Source of the DNA: Dactylorhiza incarnata
Lineage: Eukaryota > Streptophyta > Magnoliopsida > Asparagales > Orchidaceae
DNA: 64,000 bases
Reading direction: 5' to 3'
Assembly (NCBI GenBank): GCA_033032865.1
Contig: JAWHQI010000263.1
Span: 2,877,501-2,941,500 of the forward strand
Each line of letters opens with the position of its first letter. Positions within the stretch are counted from its first letter, which is position 1. This document shows positions 46,677 through 57,795 of this stretch, in pieces. The notes beneath the pieces were generated by a model. That model did no database searches. It worked only from the letters and a program-made list of their open reading frames with translations, and was not told the DNA's origin. The position numbers were made by a program, and so were the translations under genes.

Positions 46677-47420
46677 CTTTTTTGCTCGGTCCTGCCCGAT
46701 TACGAACTTATCCAAACCCTTGCATATTTCCTTCGGCGTTGGAAAGTCCTTTCCCAAATAAGCACCTTCAAAACCCTCGTTTCCCCCGCCACCCCCATCC
46801 TCAGTCTTCCCACCGCCACCACCCCACTTCTCATCACCTGTCACTCTCACCATGTGCGGATTTGACGGCAATAGCGGCCCCGGCGGCTCTGTCGGCCCCA
46901 TCAGCGCCAACCCACTCTCCCCCGGTGGGAGGGATGAACAGACCCCAGGAGGCTCCCCCGATCTAAGTGACCCCAAGAAGGAAATTCTAAACCTACTAGC
47001 GGCTTGCTCCTCTTCCTCCGGCTGAAAACCTCCCTTCTCCGGCCGGCCGATCTCCACGAAGCTCCCCTGCAGTGGGATTAACCTGTGTGGGCGGAAGTAG
47101 TACGCCGTATTGCAACTAGGGCAGAGGTTCACGGATTGGTAACCACCGACCCCAGGAGGCAATGGTGCATCCTCCGTCGGCAACGATCTCTTAGAGAATA
47201 GCACCTCCATGTGCTTAGAGCAACGAGGGCAATGTGCATCCACCCGGATGCGACGGATCGGGTGCTCATCGTGGCCACCCTCCCACTTGCGCCGCATCTG
47301 CCGGATGCCAACGGCGGCGAGTGCTGCGAGCGGACCTTGAGTCATCGATAGCGGAGGAAGGTCCCGGGAGACGACCGCCGCCGCGTACCGCAGCGTTCTC
47401 CATCGAAGGATTCCCGACAT
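46677..47420 (-). CDS. CLPX: CLPX exon 1 (organellar ATP-dependent Clp protease ATP-binding subunit)
   Basis: 248 codons from ATG 47420 ([20 protein letters not shown]) to [19 protein letters not shown], then donor GTATCG. The basic, Ser/Ala-rich N-terminus looks like an organellar, probably mitochondrial, presequence. Residues 64, 67, 100 and 103 form a CPRC...CPSC zinc-binding site. Residues ~199-215 are a Gly-rich linker. The tail is the conserved entry to the AAA+ domain. ClpX unfolds substrates with ATP and feeds them to ClpP in the matrix. An in-frame upstream Met at 47555 exists, but MSGILRW is the likelier start because the extra 45 residues look like leader sequence. Only exons 1-4 (331 codons) are found. 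Confidence 0.92.
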
Positions 47421-47462
47421 CTGTCGAGATCGAATCGAATTCAGATTCCAACGCAAGAAAGC

Positions 47463-47478
47463 GAGAGAGAGAGAGAGA
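47463..47478 (-). promoter_or_regulatory. CLPX: CT/GA repeat in the CLPX 5' leader
   Basis: Eight GA units on the plus strand (CT on the coding strand), about 43-58 nt upstream of the ATG. Such pyrimidine tracts are common near plant transcription starts and can bind GAGA-binding BPC factors. Function here is inference. Confidence 0.45.
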
Positions 47479-47750
47479 CTGGAGGTGGGTTTTCTATGCG
47501 AAATGGATAACTTGAGGGGATTTATGAATTTATTAGTGCGGGGAGGGAAGTACATAATTATATCCGGAGCTCAACCGCCCGCAAGATTGCTCCGGATGAT
47601 TGTCCGTGTGTGGTTGAGATAATGGCTTTGAACTTACAATAACTTGGTAGTTGGATCCGGTGCAGCCGCCGCGTCCCGAGGATATTTACATACTTAGCTC
47701 AACTGCTCAAGCATCAAGCATTTATTAACATAAAATTAAAGAGAAATACT

Positions 47751-47926
47751 TAGGTGAGTATCTTGCACCTAGTTCTAGGTGAGGGGGAAATACAGCCGTA
47801 TGATCTTAGATCTGACGGTAAAGAAAATACTGATATTATTTATTATTCAAATACAGCAATATTTAGAGCTATCAATGGCTGAGATGCACTCCTCTCACCA
47901 TGATCTAGGTGCGAGATACTCACCTA
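47751..47926. mobile_element. MITE in the CLPX upstream region
   Basis: 176 bp with ~31-bp terminal inverted repeats (left GGTGAGTATCTTGCACCTAG, right reverse complement GGTGAGTATCTCGCACCTAG), flanked by TA on both sides. A TA duplication fits Tc1/mariner-type MITEs, but the termini are not the usual Stowaway sequence. No coding capacity. It lies about 330-510 bp upstream of the CLPX ATG. Confidence 0.85.
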
Positions 47927-48201
47927 AAAATTTTTCAAAATTAAAATAGAGTGGTTCTTTGCGGTTTTGTTCCGATTCGATTCATAATTTTCAATTCCAA
48001 GTGACACCTCCACACGAAATACAATTTTTTTTAGCGATGTGCTCAAAAATATTTAAAAAAAACATGGAATCACGGGCACATATGGAGATTTGCCCGCACA
48101 TAGTTGAGTCCACGCAATAAATTTAAATAAATATATTATGCGTAGTTCATGAATCATGATGAACGAATGAAAGGTTATTTGATATTAAAAGTGCAATCCT
48201 G

Positions 48202-48509
48202 GGATGAGAAGTGAAAGTACTCCATAGTTAAGCGTGCTTGGGCTGGAACAATTCTGGGATGGGTGACCTCCTGGGAAGTTCTCGCGGTGCCGCTTAACTG
48301 AATCATTTCTCATGAAAAGGGGGGATGCGGCCTCCAACAACCCGTTGGGCCCTGTGGTGGGACAGAGAGGGGTTGGGGTGCATGGTCTGCAGACCACCTG
48401 GTTAGGCTGAACCCTTCCGGTGCCACCTGGGTCCCGTGTTGGCGGGCCTGGGCCGGGAGGGTGTTGGCGGTCCAGCTGGGTCCCGTGTTGGCGGGCCTGG
48501 ATCGTTACA
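48202..48509 (+). mobile_element. 5S-rRNA-derived element, single-armed copy
   Basis: Homologous to the centre and one arm of the unit at 13186-13583 (GATGAGAAGTGAAAG, CCAACAACCCG, GAGAGGGGTTGGGGTGC, end CGTTACA). Flanked by a perfect 15-bp direct repeat AAAAGTGCAATCCTG (48187-48201 and 48510-48524). The 15-bp repeat looks like a target-primed (SINE/LINE-type) duplication. However, AAAAAGTGCA also follows the arm at 13167, so part of it may belong to the element. Confidence 0.75.
48219..48290 (+). other. 5S rRNA-like segment
   Basis: Reads AGTTAAGCGTGCTTGGGCTG, then GGGATGGGTGACCTCCTGGG, AAGTTCTCG. It matches the 3' half of plant 5S rRNA, including the A-box, intermediate element and C-box of the RNA polymerase III promoter. 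The 5' part of 5S is absent. Confidence 0.88.
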
Positions 48510-48529
48510 AAAAGTGCAATCCTGTTATT

Positions 48530-51500
48530 TGTAACATCCCCCAAACTGCTAGACCCCTAAGTTGGTTTTGTCATGACTAGGTCATGACAAAACCATAGGA
48601 AGAGCCCAAGACCTTGTGAGCTTAGGAAAGAAGAAGAAAACCACCTTGGTCTGCAAATAGCAATTTCCAGTTACCAAGCTTAGGGTTGGACTTTAGGGCC
48701 TCAACTTGACCATTTGACCCCACCATAGCATACCTAACCCTTTAGGCGTCCCCTTAGAGCACCAAGGACCCATTTGGGTCAACCAAAGAGGCCACAGTGA
48801 CCAAAGTCAACCATAATCCCAAATCGGTCAAAGTAGCCTAATTAGGGTCAATTGACCTCCATCATGCCAAATTTACCTTGACCCTACCCTCATAGGGATA
48901 GTAGGGACCCAATGGAGTAAGAAGCCACACCATGGGGCCACCAATTTGACCAATTTGACCAATTTGACCAAAGTCAACTCCACTCTAAATTTGGGTCAAA
49001 ATGACCTATTTTGACCTAATCAAGCCCAATCCACTTGGGCTAGACCCAATTGGAGTGGCCTAATAGCTTCATGGGCCTGATATTTACTCAAGGGGCCATA
49101 CAATTTCTGGAAATGATGAGTAGGAGAGAGAAAGTGCATTTTCCCCAATTTTGAAGAGAGATAAAAAAGAGAGAGAAGGCCATTAATGGCCAAGGGAGGC
49201 CAAGGGCCTCCCCTCTTCATCTCCAATGGCTTTGTACCTCCCCCTCATCAGTTTTGAGAAGTTCAATAGCCATGGCCGGCCACCCAAGTGGCTAATTTAA
49301 GGAAATTTCGGTTTTGACCAAAAAAATTTAATGGCCATTAATGGTGGATTCAAGGTATAACTCCTCCTCTCCCTCGATTAAGCTCTCTATCATCTTCAAA
49401 AGTCTGAGAGGAGTGAAACCCCCAAGTATCCAGAAGAAATCGTGCACTCTAGGCTCGGATTGGCATGGCTCCACAACCTCCCCGAGCTCCCATGGTGTAC
49501 TCAAGATCCACAAGGAATTCTGCCCCAATTCAGGTCCGATCCCCTTCTCCTCCCCTAGTGCGTAGATCTGAACTCGATTGGGCCTTGATTCGAGCCAAAA
49601 TTGCCTTGGATCGAGCTTCCCAAAAGGCTCGTTTTAGAGCTTTTTCCCCTCCCATAAAACACTATTCCGGCCATCTCCGGCCGGCAAACCACCGTCAAAC
49701 GATGGCCACCACCTCAACGGAGGTGGTGGTGGCGGTGGCCGACCGGGAAGGTGGTCGGATCGCTGGCAAGAAGGTTGGAAAAGCTTCAGGAAAGGGCAAT
49801 CATGGTTTTTGGCTCAAGGAAGAAGACGTAATCTTGTCCGTTCAAATCTGTCTAAATCTTTTATAATAAATATTATTATATCTCATTTTATGTATTATAA
49901 CTGGCTGTAGATAGAAATTATTATAGAAAATACCTAGGGCCCTCTACAGAAAAAGTGCCCAAGACCAAAGTTGTAGCCCTTGGAGTCTAGTTTAATTTAA
50001 AAAAAAATCAGCCCAAAAGGAGTATTGTAGCTCCCTGTAGAGCCATTTTGGTGGGGCTGGTCCCTAGTGCAGGACAGCCACCATTTCTTGAATAAATTTT
50101 GATTGGGTCATGGGATAGCCTTGATATTTAAAACCTAGGCTAGATACACCCACCCACACAACATATCCAAATATGGGAATTTTAGGAGAAAGTTTTTTTC
50201 AGGTTTTTGTAATAATTTCATAAATCAAATATTAATTAATTAGTGGGTCAAATGACCTCCAATGCCCTCTAAATTTTGGTGGGTGCTCCTTAGGGTTATT
50301 ATATGACCCTGGTAAAAATATCAGCCCATTTGAGACTGTTTTCGTTAGGTAATTGGTCAACCCAAGTTAGGTCAAGTTGGGTCAAAATTAGGGCAGGTGT
50401 TTATCTTGGAATTTGGTGGTCAAAACTCATCACCATGAGGTGAAACCTTGGCCTCTGGTTTAGGATCACCTAAAACACACTCATGAGTGGTTTGGGATGG
50501 TGTGGAGGTGATTAAGCCCTTGAACCCTAGTTTTAGTCCTAGGTGTGCAAATAGAACTTTGTGAAGGACCTGAGGTCAAAAGTCCTCTGATGGTCATGGA
50601 ACTTAGGATATATGTTCATGGGGTGTAATTATGCCGTAGGGAATTTTGAGAGAATTTTAGGAGAACTTATTCCCCCTAAAATAAGTCTTAATCATTTTTG
50701 AGAAATTCCTTCCAAGAGATAATTACATGCTTAAAAGGTCTTGGATGATAATGAGACTTTAGTTGTGCCCTTATAATCATGATTCAAACCTTTGGTAATT
50801 TTTATGTATTTTATTGAATTATTTAATCAGTACTTCATTCACAAGGCACCAGTTTTGGTTTAAACTTAAGAAACATATTTGAGGGTCCAAAACTCATAGT
50901 TTAATTGTGCAAACTGGTGATAAGACATTCCAGGACATTTGAAAGCTCTGTGATTTTTTATATAATTTTGGGAGACTTAAATTAGTAGGCTACTTCACAA
51001 TTTATTTAATTTGAGGTTTTCTTAAAGTATTTATTTAAGTATGAAAATGATTCCCTTAAATCTTGAAACTTAGTCAGTAGCCTTTACTGATGAATACAAG
51101 AGCTTGGTAATTTTCCCATAATTTTAGTGTTGATCTTTTTGGTGGTTCCTTCATAAAACTACAATTTTGGATAGATGATAAATAATTAATTTAGAGGACA
51201 ATTTCTTACTGTAAAAATGTGACATGCTATTTCTGATGTTATTTAGTCATCATAGATTTATTCTAATGTTTAAAGAGCCATATCATAAGATTTACTTACA
51301 CTTCATGTTCATTTTCACACTTGACAAATGTTTGGAGAAATTAAGATAAATACTATTTAATTAGGGAAAATATGATTCTCTGGATTTAGTCTTCTAACAT
51401 CATGATAGACCTCCAGTAAATAGCTTGTGTCAGTTGGATGAATATTTGGAGTACCTCTAATTACAAGCTTCATATAGTTAGTTTGGTCTGCGTTTAGTAA

Positions 51501-53015
51501 AACTGTGAAACTTAGGTTTTTAGTGGCCTACTAAGTGGGAATGACATGTAGTTGGTGTACATGGTCAGGGTGAAGATATTGAGGTCACCAAAAAGGAGTT
51601 AGGTATTAAGATTGCTTGGTGAGTTAAGGGTAAGTTGTGCTCGGGTTAGACGAAAGATCGTCTTTCCCCTGGTATGTCTTAAAGCACCTAGGTCTAACAC
51701 AAGTGAAATGGTAGAAGGGAATTCTTATGGGTAGATACCAATAACAGTAAGTGTCTTGAGAAGGGAGCTTTGGGGTGTCATCCCATTATAGCTCCTAGTA
51801 CCGTAATGAGCCCCTCACAGGGTAACCCTCGGGAAGTCCAAGATTAACCATAAGCCGTAGGAGTAAGATGATGCTCAAGATTAATTAGTAATACACTCAC
51901 CCACACCCCGTAGTTATGGGAGTCTAGTCGGTTTGGTGCTACGAGCTATAGGCTCAGTGATGTCTGTTGGTGCAGGCGGGTTGGTCGGGTGAGCTTGTGA
52001 CTCAGAGATGTTTGTTGGTGACGGGAGGGTTAGCCCGGGGAGCTTATGGCTCGGAGATAGTTGGTAGACATGTTGCATGTGCATAAGGTGGTGGGTCCTT
52101 AGTGTCGGCGATCGTTGCACCGACGTTGATACACGGGCTCGGCAAGTGTGGTATTTATACTTAGCCATAAAAGTCTGGTGGTCCAGCCAGTAAGAGTACG
52201 CAGATGCTCCGCGGGTTTGCGTTGAGGCGTACGATAGGTCTAGGTTAGGTAGTGCATATACCAACCTAGAGGTGGGCGAGGCCCAACCCACCGTTTCCGT
52301 TTGCCACTACGGGAGTATCCTGGGAGTCTTGCTAGCTCCAAAAAGGGGGAACTAAAGGTCTATGCGCATAGAGTCGCAGTGAGTGAGTTGCACTTGTATG
52401 AACATAGCATAACAGCATACCTTGCATGTCATAGCATAAGCATTGTGTTTCAACCCCTACCCCTATCGTATAAATTGGTATGAGACTTTTTATACGATAA
52501 GCCTTGCTAAACGACCCCTTGGTCTATAGGTTTGTGTGGGCATTCCTATAAATCAATGGTTACTATTTCTAGTTTATATGTCTTTACTTGCTGCACTTTA
52601 CTTAATCTTTACCTGTTCTTGCTTTGCTTATTAACTGTTGCATTTATGTACATATATACTTGTGTAGTGGTAGATCTTTTCTTGTAGAATTCACCCTGTC
52701 ATCTGCTATTGTTTTACCCCTTGTTTGTCTTCTGCTTCCTCCTCCCCATACGGTGCCTAGGAGCCATTGGGGAGGGGTGGGGGATTGGCTGAGTCTAGTT
52801 TGACTGACGGTCGGTGGACCTTATCATTTTAGGAAACCGCGGCGACGGAGCAGCACTAGAGGCCAGTGCAGATGGAGGCGAGGCAGTCTTTGTGATCGAT
52901 TTCGCCGGCAGGATCAGAGTTTTGTAGTGGCGACCTTCCCGTGCGAGGGTGTCACCGCAAAATGGCGGTTCTGGGCCTAAGACCCGGTGTTTGGTGAAAA
53001 AAATGGGGTCTTACA
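48530..53015 (+). repeat. 5' LTR of the Del-like element
   Basis: 4,486 bp. Near its start is a hairpin with 14-bp arms and 3-nt loop (48564-48594, GGTTTTGTCATGAC / GTCATGACAAAACC). Near 52464-52501 is TATCGTATAAA / TTTATACGATA. Lacks a ~212-bp segment that the 3' LTR has at 63141-63352. Open frames such as 49341-49565 occur in both LTRs but show no protein motif. Confidence 0.92.
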
Positions 53016-53017
53016 AG

Positions 53018-53029
53018 TGGTATCAGAGC
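53018..53029 (+). other. Primer-binding site (tRNA-iMet)
   Basis: TGGTATCAGAGC, 2 nt after the 5' LTR. Confidence 0.92.
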
Positions 53030-53297
53030 AGAACCTTGATCCGAAGAAAAGAAATCCACAAACCCTGGGCCACCCCGCGCGAGCTTAGTTTGAGGACAAA
53101 CTAGCAGCGGAAGCAATGGTGTGCCCATAAGGGAAATCACATGAAAAGGTCCACTTATAACTGAATGTTCCTTAGCAAAGTCCCTTACGAGTGTAGTTTT
53201 TCTTATGTAGCCTGCGACGGACCCTACACCGCAGCATGGAGTTCCACCGACTCCGAATGTCGTCCCACCACCACCGGCTCCAAGCCCGTTCCAGCAG

Positions 53298-54362
53298 ATG
53301 GAGTTGGGACAGATACTGACCGCCATTCTGGAGACTTTCAGGGCACAGCAGGCACCGGCTCCTCAGCAAAACCCCGGGGCCAACTGGCTGAGCATCTTTC
53401 GAGGTCTCTCCCCACCTGCATACATCGGGACAGAGACTGCCGTGAGGACTGAGGAGTGGGTGGATACCATGCAGGAGATGTTGACAGGAATCCAGTGCCC
53501 GGCAGATATGGAGGTGCCACTGGTGGTTTCGTGCTTGGAGTCCCATGCCAAGAGATGGTGGAAGAGGTTCCTTGCTACAGCTTATCCGGGACTGGAGGCA
53601 ACGGACGTTTCTTGGGATGATTTCAAGGCGGCACTGCTGGAGTATTTTGTGCCGCAGTCTGCAAGAGATGAACTGGAGGACAGGTTTTTGCAGTTGCGAC
53701 AGGGGAGTAGGACAGTTCTGGAGTATCACCAGGAGTTTACCCACCTATCCCGGTTTGCAGTATCGTATCAGCTGGATGACGCGGGATATGCAAAGAGGTT
53801 CTATAAGGGCCTTCGTGATGAGCTGAGGCAGGCCCTCCTCTTCGTCTCCAACGGCAGTATGACGAAGATCCTGGAGATGGCCAAGAAGCTGGAGGTAGAC
53901 CAGCAAGCTGTTCGTGGGAGAAAGAGACCGATGGAGGAACAGGGACGAAGTGGCAGAAGGGACCAGCCGAGAGGCCGAGACGCTGGGGAAGGAAAGACGG
54001 AGGTCCGACCCCGCCAGGAGGAGAGACATGTGCAAAGGGAGCCGGTAGTGCTGGCTCCTCAGCCTCTGCAGATGCGGGAGATGCCGAGGATTGGAGGAGG
54101 TGGGACACCTCCGGAGTGCTATCACTGCCACCAGACCGGCCACATCAAGAGAAACTGCCCTCAGAGGAATGCACCACCAGCATTACAGGCAGCACCACAG
54201 GGCCAACATCTCGGGGGTCGTGGACGTGGTCGAGGTCGTGGATTTCAGGGCGATGATCGGAGACAGTACAGGGAGCAGGCATATGCCCTATACTTGGCAA
54301 GGCCCCGGGGCCCAGCAGGTGTCATCACAGGTACTTTGATGTGTTTTCTTTTAAATTGTTAA
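53298..54362 (+). CDS. Gypsy gag (capsid and zinc knuckle)
   Basis: 354 codons from MELGQILTAILETFRAQQAP. Capsid motifs: FRGLSPPAYIGTETAVRTEE, SHAKRWWKRFLATAYPGLEA, VPQSARDELEDRFLQLRQGS, TVLEYHQEFTHLSRFAVSYQ (Retrotrans_gag). An Arg/Glu-rich linker follows, then the CCHC knuckle CYHCHQTGHIKRNC (near 54118). Gag packages the element RNA into virus-like particles. The frame ends at a stop (54360) inside an AT-rich GT-AG bracketed segment (54331-54417). Without that segment it continues in frame into protease. The start codon is the first Met of the conserved region; an upstream start cannot be excluded. Confidence 0.88.
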   Translation: MELGQILTAILETFRAQQAPAPQQNPGANWLSIFRGLSPPAYIGTETAVRTEEWVDTMQEMLTGIQCPADMEVPLVVSCLESHAKRWWKRFLATAYPGLEATDVSWDDFKAALLEYFVPQSARDELEDRFLQLRQGSRTVLEYHQEFTHLSRFAVSYQLDDAGYAKRFYKGLRDELRQALLFVSNGSMTKILEMAKKLEVDQQAVRGRKRPMEEQGRSGRRDQPRGRDAGEGKTEVRPRQEERHVQREPVVLAPQPLQMREMPRIGGGGTPPECYHCHQTGHIKRNCPQRNAPPALQAAPQGQHLGGRGRGRGRGFQGDDRRQYREQAYALYLARPRGPAGVITGTLMCFLLNC

Positions 54363-54417
54363 TGCCTTATAAGTTTTAGCTTTACCTTAGCATTGAACCC
54401 AACAACAAAACCCTCAG
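54331..54417 (+). other. Candidate 87-bp intron between gag and protease
   Basis: Starts CACAG|GTACTT and ends CCCTCAG|GT, AT-rich, with several stops. It is a multiple of 3 and lies at phase 1. Joining the flanks gives ...GVITG-LVPIYGKPAFTLFDTGAS, the usual uninterrupted chromovirus sequence. Alternatively it is a small insertion that happens to begin GT and end AG. Confidence 0.6.
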
Positions 54418-55065
54418 GTTTAGTACCCATTTATGGAAAACCTGCTTTTACCTTGTTCGATACGGGTGCCTCGCACTCGTTCGTCTCGGCTAAGTTTATC
54501 GAGGACCTGGACCAAGTCCAACACTTCAAGAGCGATTATAGGAGGGTGCGATTTCCGGACGGATCGGAGGTCCTAACAAATGCAACGTGCATCATGAGGC
54601 TGGAAATTGGAGGAAGACTGTTCGAGGCCCCTGCAACTGTGCTGAAGATGAGAGACTACGACCTGATCCTGGGCATGAGTTGGCTGTACGAGAACCAGGC
54701 AAGGATTGACTGCCCGTCAAGGCGGATCGTGCTAAAGCATAGAGACGGTGAAGTAGTATTCGAAGGTACTCAACCCACCTCTCGTCTCTTCTTATCGTCT
54801 ATTCAGGTCGTCAAGGCCCACCTGCAGGGAAACGAGGTTTATCAGGTGCTCTTTGAGGCGACTGAAGTCAAGGACTCAGTGTCAAGTATCCCGGTTGTAC
54901 GGGATTTTGCTGATGTATTTCCGGAGAAGCTTCCCGGGCTGCCACCGCACCACGAGAAGGATTTCCAGATCCAGCTGATGCTAGGGGCAAAGTCGGTGTC
55001 CAAAGCTCCTTATCGGATGGCCCCGAAGGAGTTGGTAGAGTTTCGGAGCCAGCTGCAGGAGCTGG
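54418..55065 (+). pseudogene. Gypsy aspartic protease and pre-RT region
   Basis: Protease active site LFDTGASHSFVSAKF (near 54456), then DYDLILGMSWLYENQARIDC. Next come [20 protein letters not shown] and [20 protein letters not shown], which lead into RT. The frame breaks near 55065, where a few codons expected in QELLDKGFVRPS are lost with a shift. Protease would cut the polyprotein. Confidence 0.9.
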
Positions 55066-57795
55066 GTTCGTTAGGCCGAGTTCCTCACCTTGGGGAGCTC
55101 TGGTGTTATTCGTGAAGAAGAAGGATGAGACGCTTAGATTGTGCATCGACTACAGAGCTCTGAATAGACTGACGGTGCAGAACACGTACCCTCTACCAAG
55201 GATAGATGAGTTGTTTGATCAGCTGGAGGGAGCCCACTGCTTCTCAAAGCTGGATTTAAGGTCAGGGTATTATCAACTGAGGATCCAGGAGGAGGATATC
55301 CCGAAGACGGCTTTCAGCAGCCGATATGGATTGTATGAGTTCACTATGATGCCGTTCGGGCTCACAAATGCACCATCAGCATTTATGAGCCTGATGAACC
55401 GGGTGTTCGAGCCTTACCTCGACATCTTTGTCATTGTGTTCATCGACGACATCCTCATCTACTCGAGGACGGAGGAGGAGCATGCACGACATTTGGCACT
55501 GACCCTGGAGAAGCTTCGGGAGCATCGTTTGTACGCGAAGTTCAGCAAGTGTCAGTTTTGGTTGAAAGAGGTGGCCTTCCTAGGCCATATCATCAGTGGA
55601 GCTGGCCTAGCGGTGGATCCGACAAAGATTCAGGCTGTACGGGATTGGCCGCCGCTGAAGACGGCCACCGACGTGAGGAGTTTCTTGGGACTTGCCGGCT
55701 ACTACCGGAAGTTTGTTCAGGGGTTTTCTCAGATAGCCCTCCCGCTTACTTCCCTGACGAAGAAAGATGTTGTTTTTACTTGGACGCCGCAGTGTGAGGC
55801 AGCCTTCCATCAGCTGAAGGGTCGGCTTACTTCGGCCCCCATCCTTGCCCTTCCGTCGGGGAAGGAAGGATATCAGGTGTATACGGATGCGTCATACCAG
55901 GGGATGGGTGCCGTTCTGATGCAGAACGGGCACGTGATAGCTTACGCATCCCGCCATTTGAAGAATCACGAGCGGAATTACCCGGTGCATGACTTGGAGA
56001 TGGGGCAGTCGTATTCGCTCTCAAGATCTGGCGGCACTACCTCTATGGTGTCCACTGCGACATATTCTCAGATCACAAGAATCTGAAGTATGTAGATACG
56101 CAGAAGGAGCTGAATATCCGGCAGAGGCGATGGGTGGAGTTCTTATTGGAGTACCAGTACACGATGCATTACCACCCAGGGAAGGCGAATGTAGTACCAG
56201 ACGCGTTGAGCAGGAGAGCTACTACGTCAGGAGCAGAGCCTAAGTTGATGGCCATGGAGTTAGTGCGGATGTTCGAGGACATGCAGATCTCCCTAGTATC
56301 TGAGGATGATCCGGAGCTGTACAAGGAGTACTTAGCGGCGACGAGTACCACTTACGGCATTCGAGACCGCATCAGGGAAGGGCAGAGGTAGGATGCCAAG
56401 CTGGAGCCGATATTCAGAGCCCTGGAGGCAGGCTCAGCCGGAGATTATTCGCTGAAGGACGGCCTGTTGAGTTTTATAGGTCGAGTGTATATACCGGCAG
56501 GGGATCAGATTCGGGAGGATATTATGGCAGAGGCTCATTGCAGTAGATATTCTGTGCACCCGGGTATTACCAAGATGACGGCGGATTTGAAGAAGACCAT
56601 GTACTGGCCGGGTATGAAGAGAGACATCGTCTATTTTGTGACTCACTGCGAGACCGGCCAACTCGTGAAGGCGGAGTGCCGGAACCCAGCAGGATTGTTG
56701 CAGCCACTTCCGGTGCCGGAATGGAAGTTCGACGACATTGCGATGGACTTTATACACGGTCTTCCCCGATCTCGTGCGGGAAATGACTCGATTTGGGTGA
56801 TTGTCGACAGACTGACGAAGGTGGCCAGGTTTATTCCGATCAGGAAGGATGATTCGGTCAGAGTTTTGGTACGGAAGTTCGTGGAGCAGTTTGTCCGATA
56901 TCATGGTGTGCCGAGGACGATCGTGTCGGATCGAGATGGACGTTTTACGTCAAGGGAGTGGAGAGCGGTGCAGGCCTACCTAGGCACCCGGTTGACCTTT
57001 AGTACAACATTTCACCCCCAGACAGACGGGCAAACAGAGCGCACCAACTGGACCCTGGAGGATCTTTTACGCCTTTGCATTCTGGACCGCGGGGAGCCAT
57101 GGGAGAGACTGTTACCGTTAGTCGAGTTCTCGTACAACAACAGTCACCAGGCTAGTATAGGCAGAGCGCCTTACGAGGCATTATATGGACGGAGGTGCAG
57201 GACACCATTGTCTTGGATTCAGGATAAGGATCCCAAGGCTCTTGGCTCAGAGTTCGTGGAGGACACGGAGGCCCAGGTGAGGCTGATTCGAGATAGGATG
57301 CTGGAGGCCCAGAGCAGGCAGGCCAAGTATTACGATGCGCATCATCGTATTGTGGAGTTCCAGGTGGGAGATCGGGTTTTCTTGAAGATACGTCCGATGC
57401 ATGGAGTCTCGCGGGTTCGCAGGCGGAAGAAGCTCAGTCCGAGGTATATGGGGCCTTATAGGATCTTGGAGCGGATCGGTCCCTTGGCGTACAGACTGGA
57501 GCTACCGCCGGAGTTGGAGGGACTGCACGACGTATTCCACGTCTCCTCACTTAGGAAGGCTCTACTTCGGCCTGAGCAGCAGGTATCTACTTCAGAGGGG
57601 CCAGTAGCTACTGATCGGTCGATTCACCTGGAGCCGGTTCGGATAGACGACACGGAGCTACGAGTCTTGCGACGCAAGAAGGTTCCGTTGGTCAAGGTCC
57701 TGTGGAGGAATCATGGACAGGAAGAGCATACTTGGGAGCCACTGGACTTGATGCAGCAAAAGTACCCGCAACTTTTTACGACAGGTACAATTTAA
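55066..57795 (+). pseudogene. Gypsy pol: RT, RNase H, integrase, chromodomain
   Basis: [59 protein letters not shown], catalytic FIDDILIYS (near 55442). RNase [18 protein letters not shown] near 55881. A one-base deletion near 56004 shifts the frame; it continues [21 protein letters not shown] stop lies at 56389-56391. Integrase zinc domain: H-H pair present, but CETGQ replaces the expected CxxC, losing one Cys. Core: MDFIHGLPRS (D), VSDRDGRFTSREW (D), TDGQTERTN (E). GPY/F: YMGPYRILERIGPLAYRLEL, then DVFHVSSLRKAL. Chromodomain-like end: RRKKVPLVKVLWRNHGQEEH, TWEPLDLMQQKYPQLF (to 57780). Three breaks make this copy dead. Confidence 0.93.

Noticed and set aside
48219..48290. Possible 5S rRNA gene
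   Set aside because: Only the 3' half is present and it is embedded in a mobile element; no tandem 5S array or terminator.
49341..49866. Open frames repeated at 58695-59214
   Set aside because: Shared only because both lie in LTRs of one element; the frames end differently and have no domain.
53172..53744. 190-codon minus-strand open frame
   Set aside because: Antisense to well-supported gag; Leu/Cys/His-rich with no motif.
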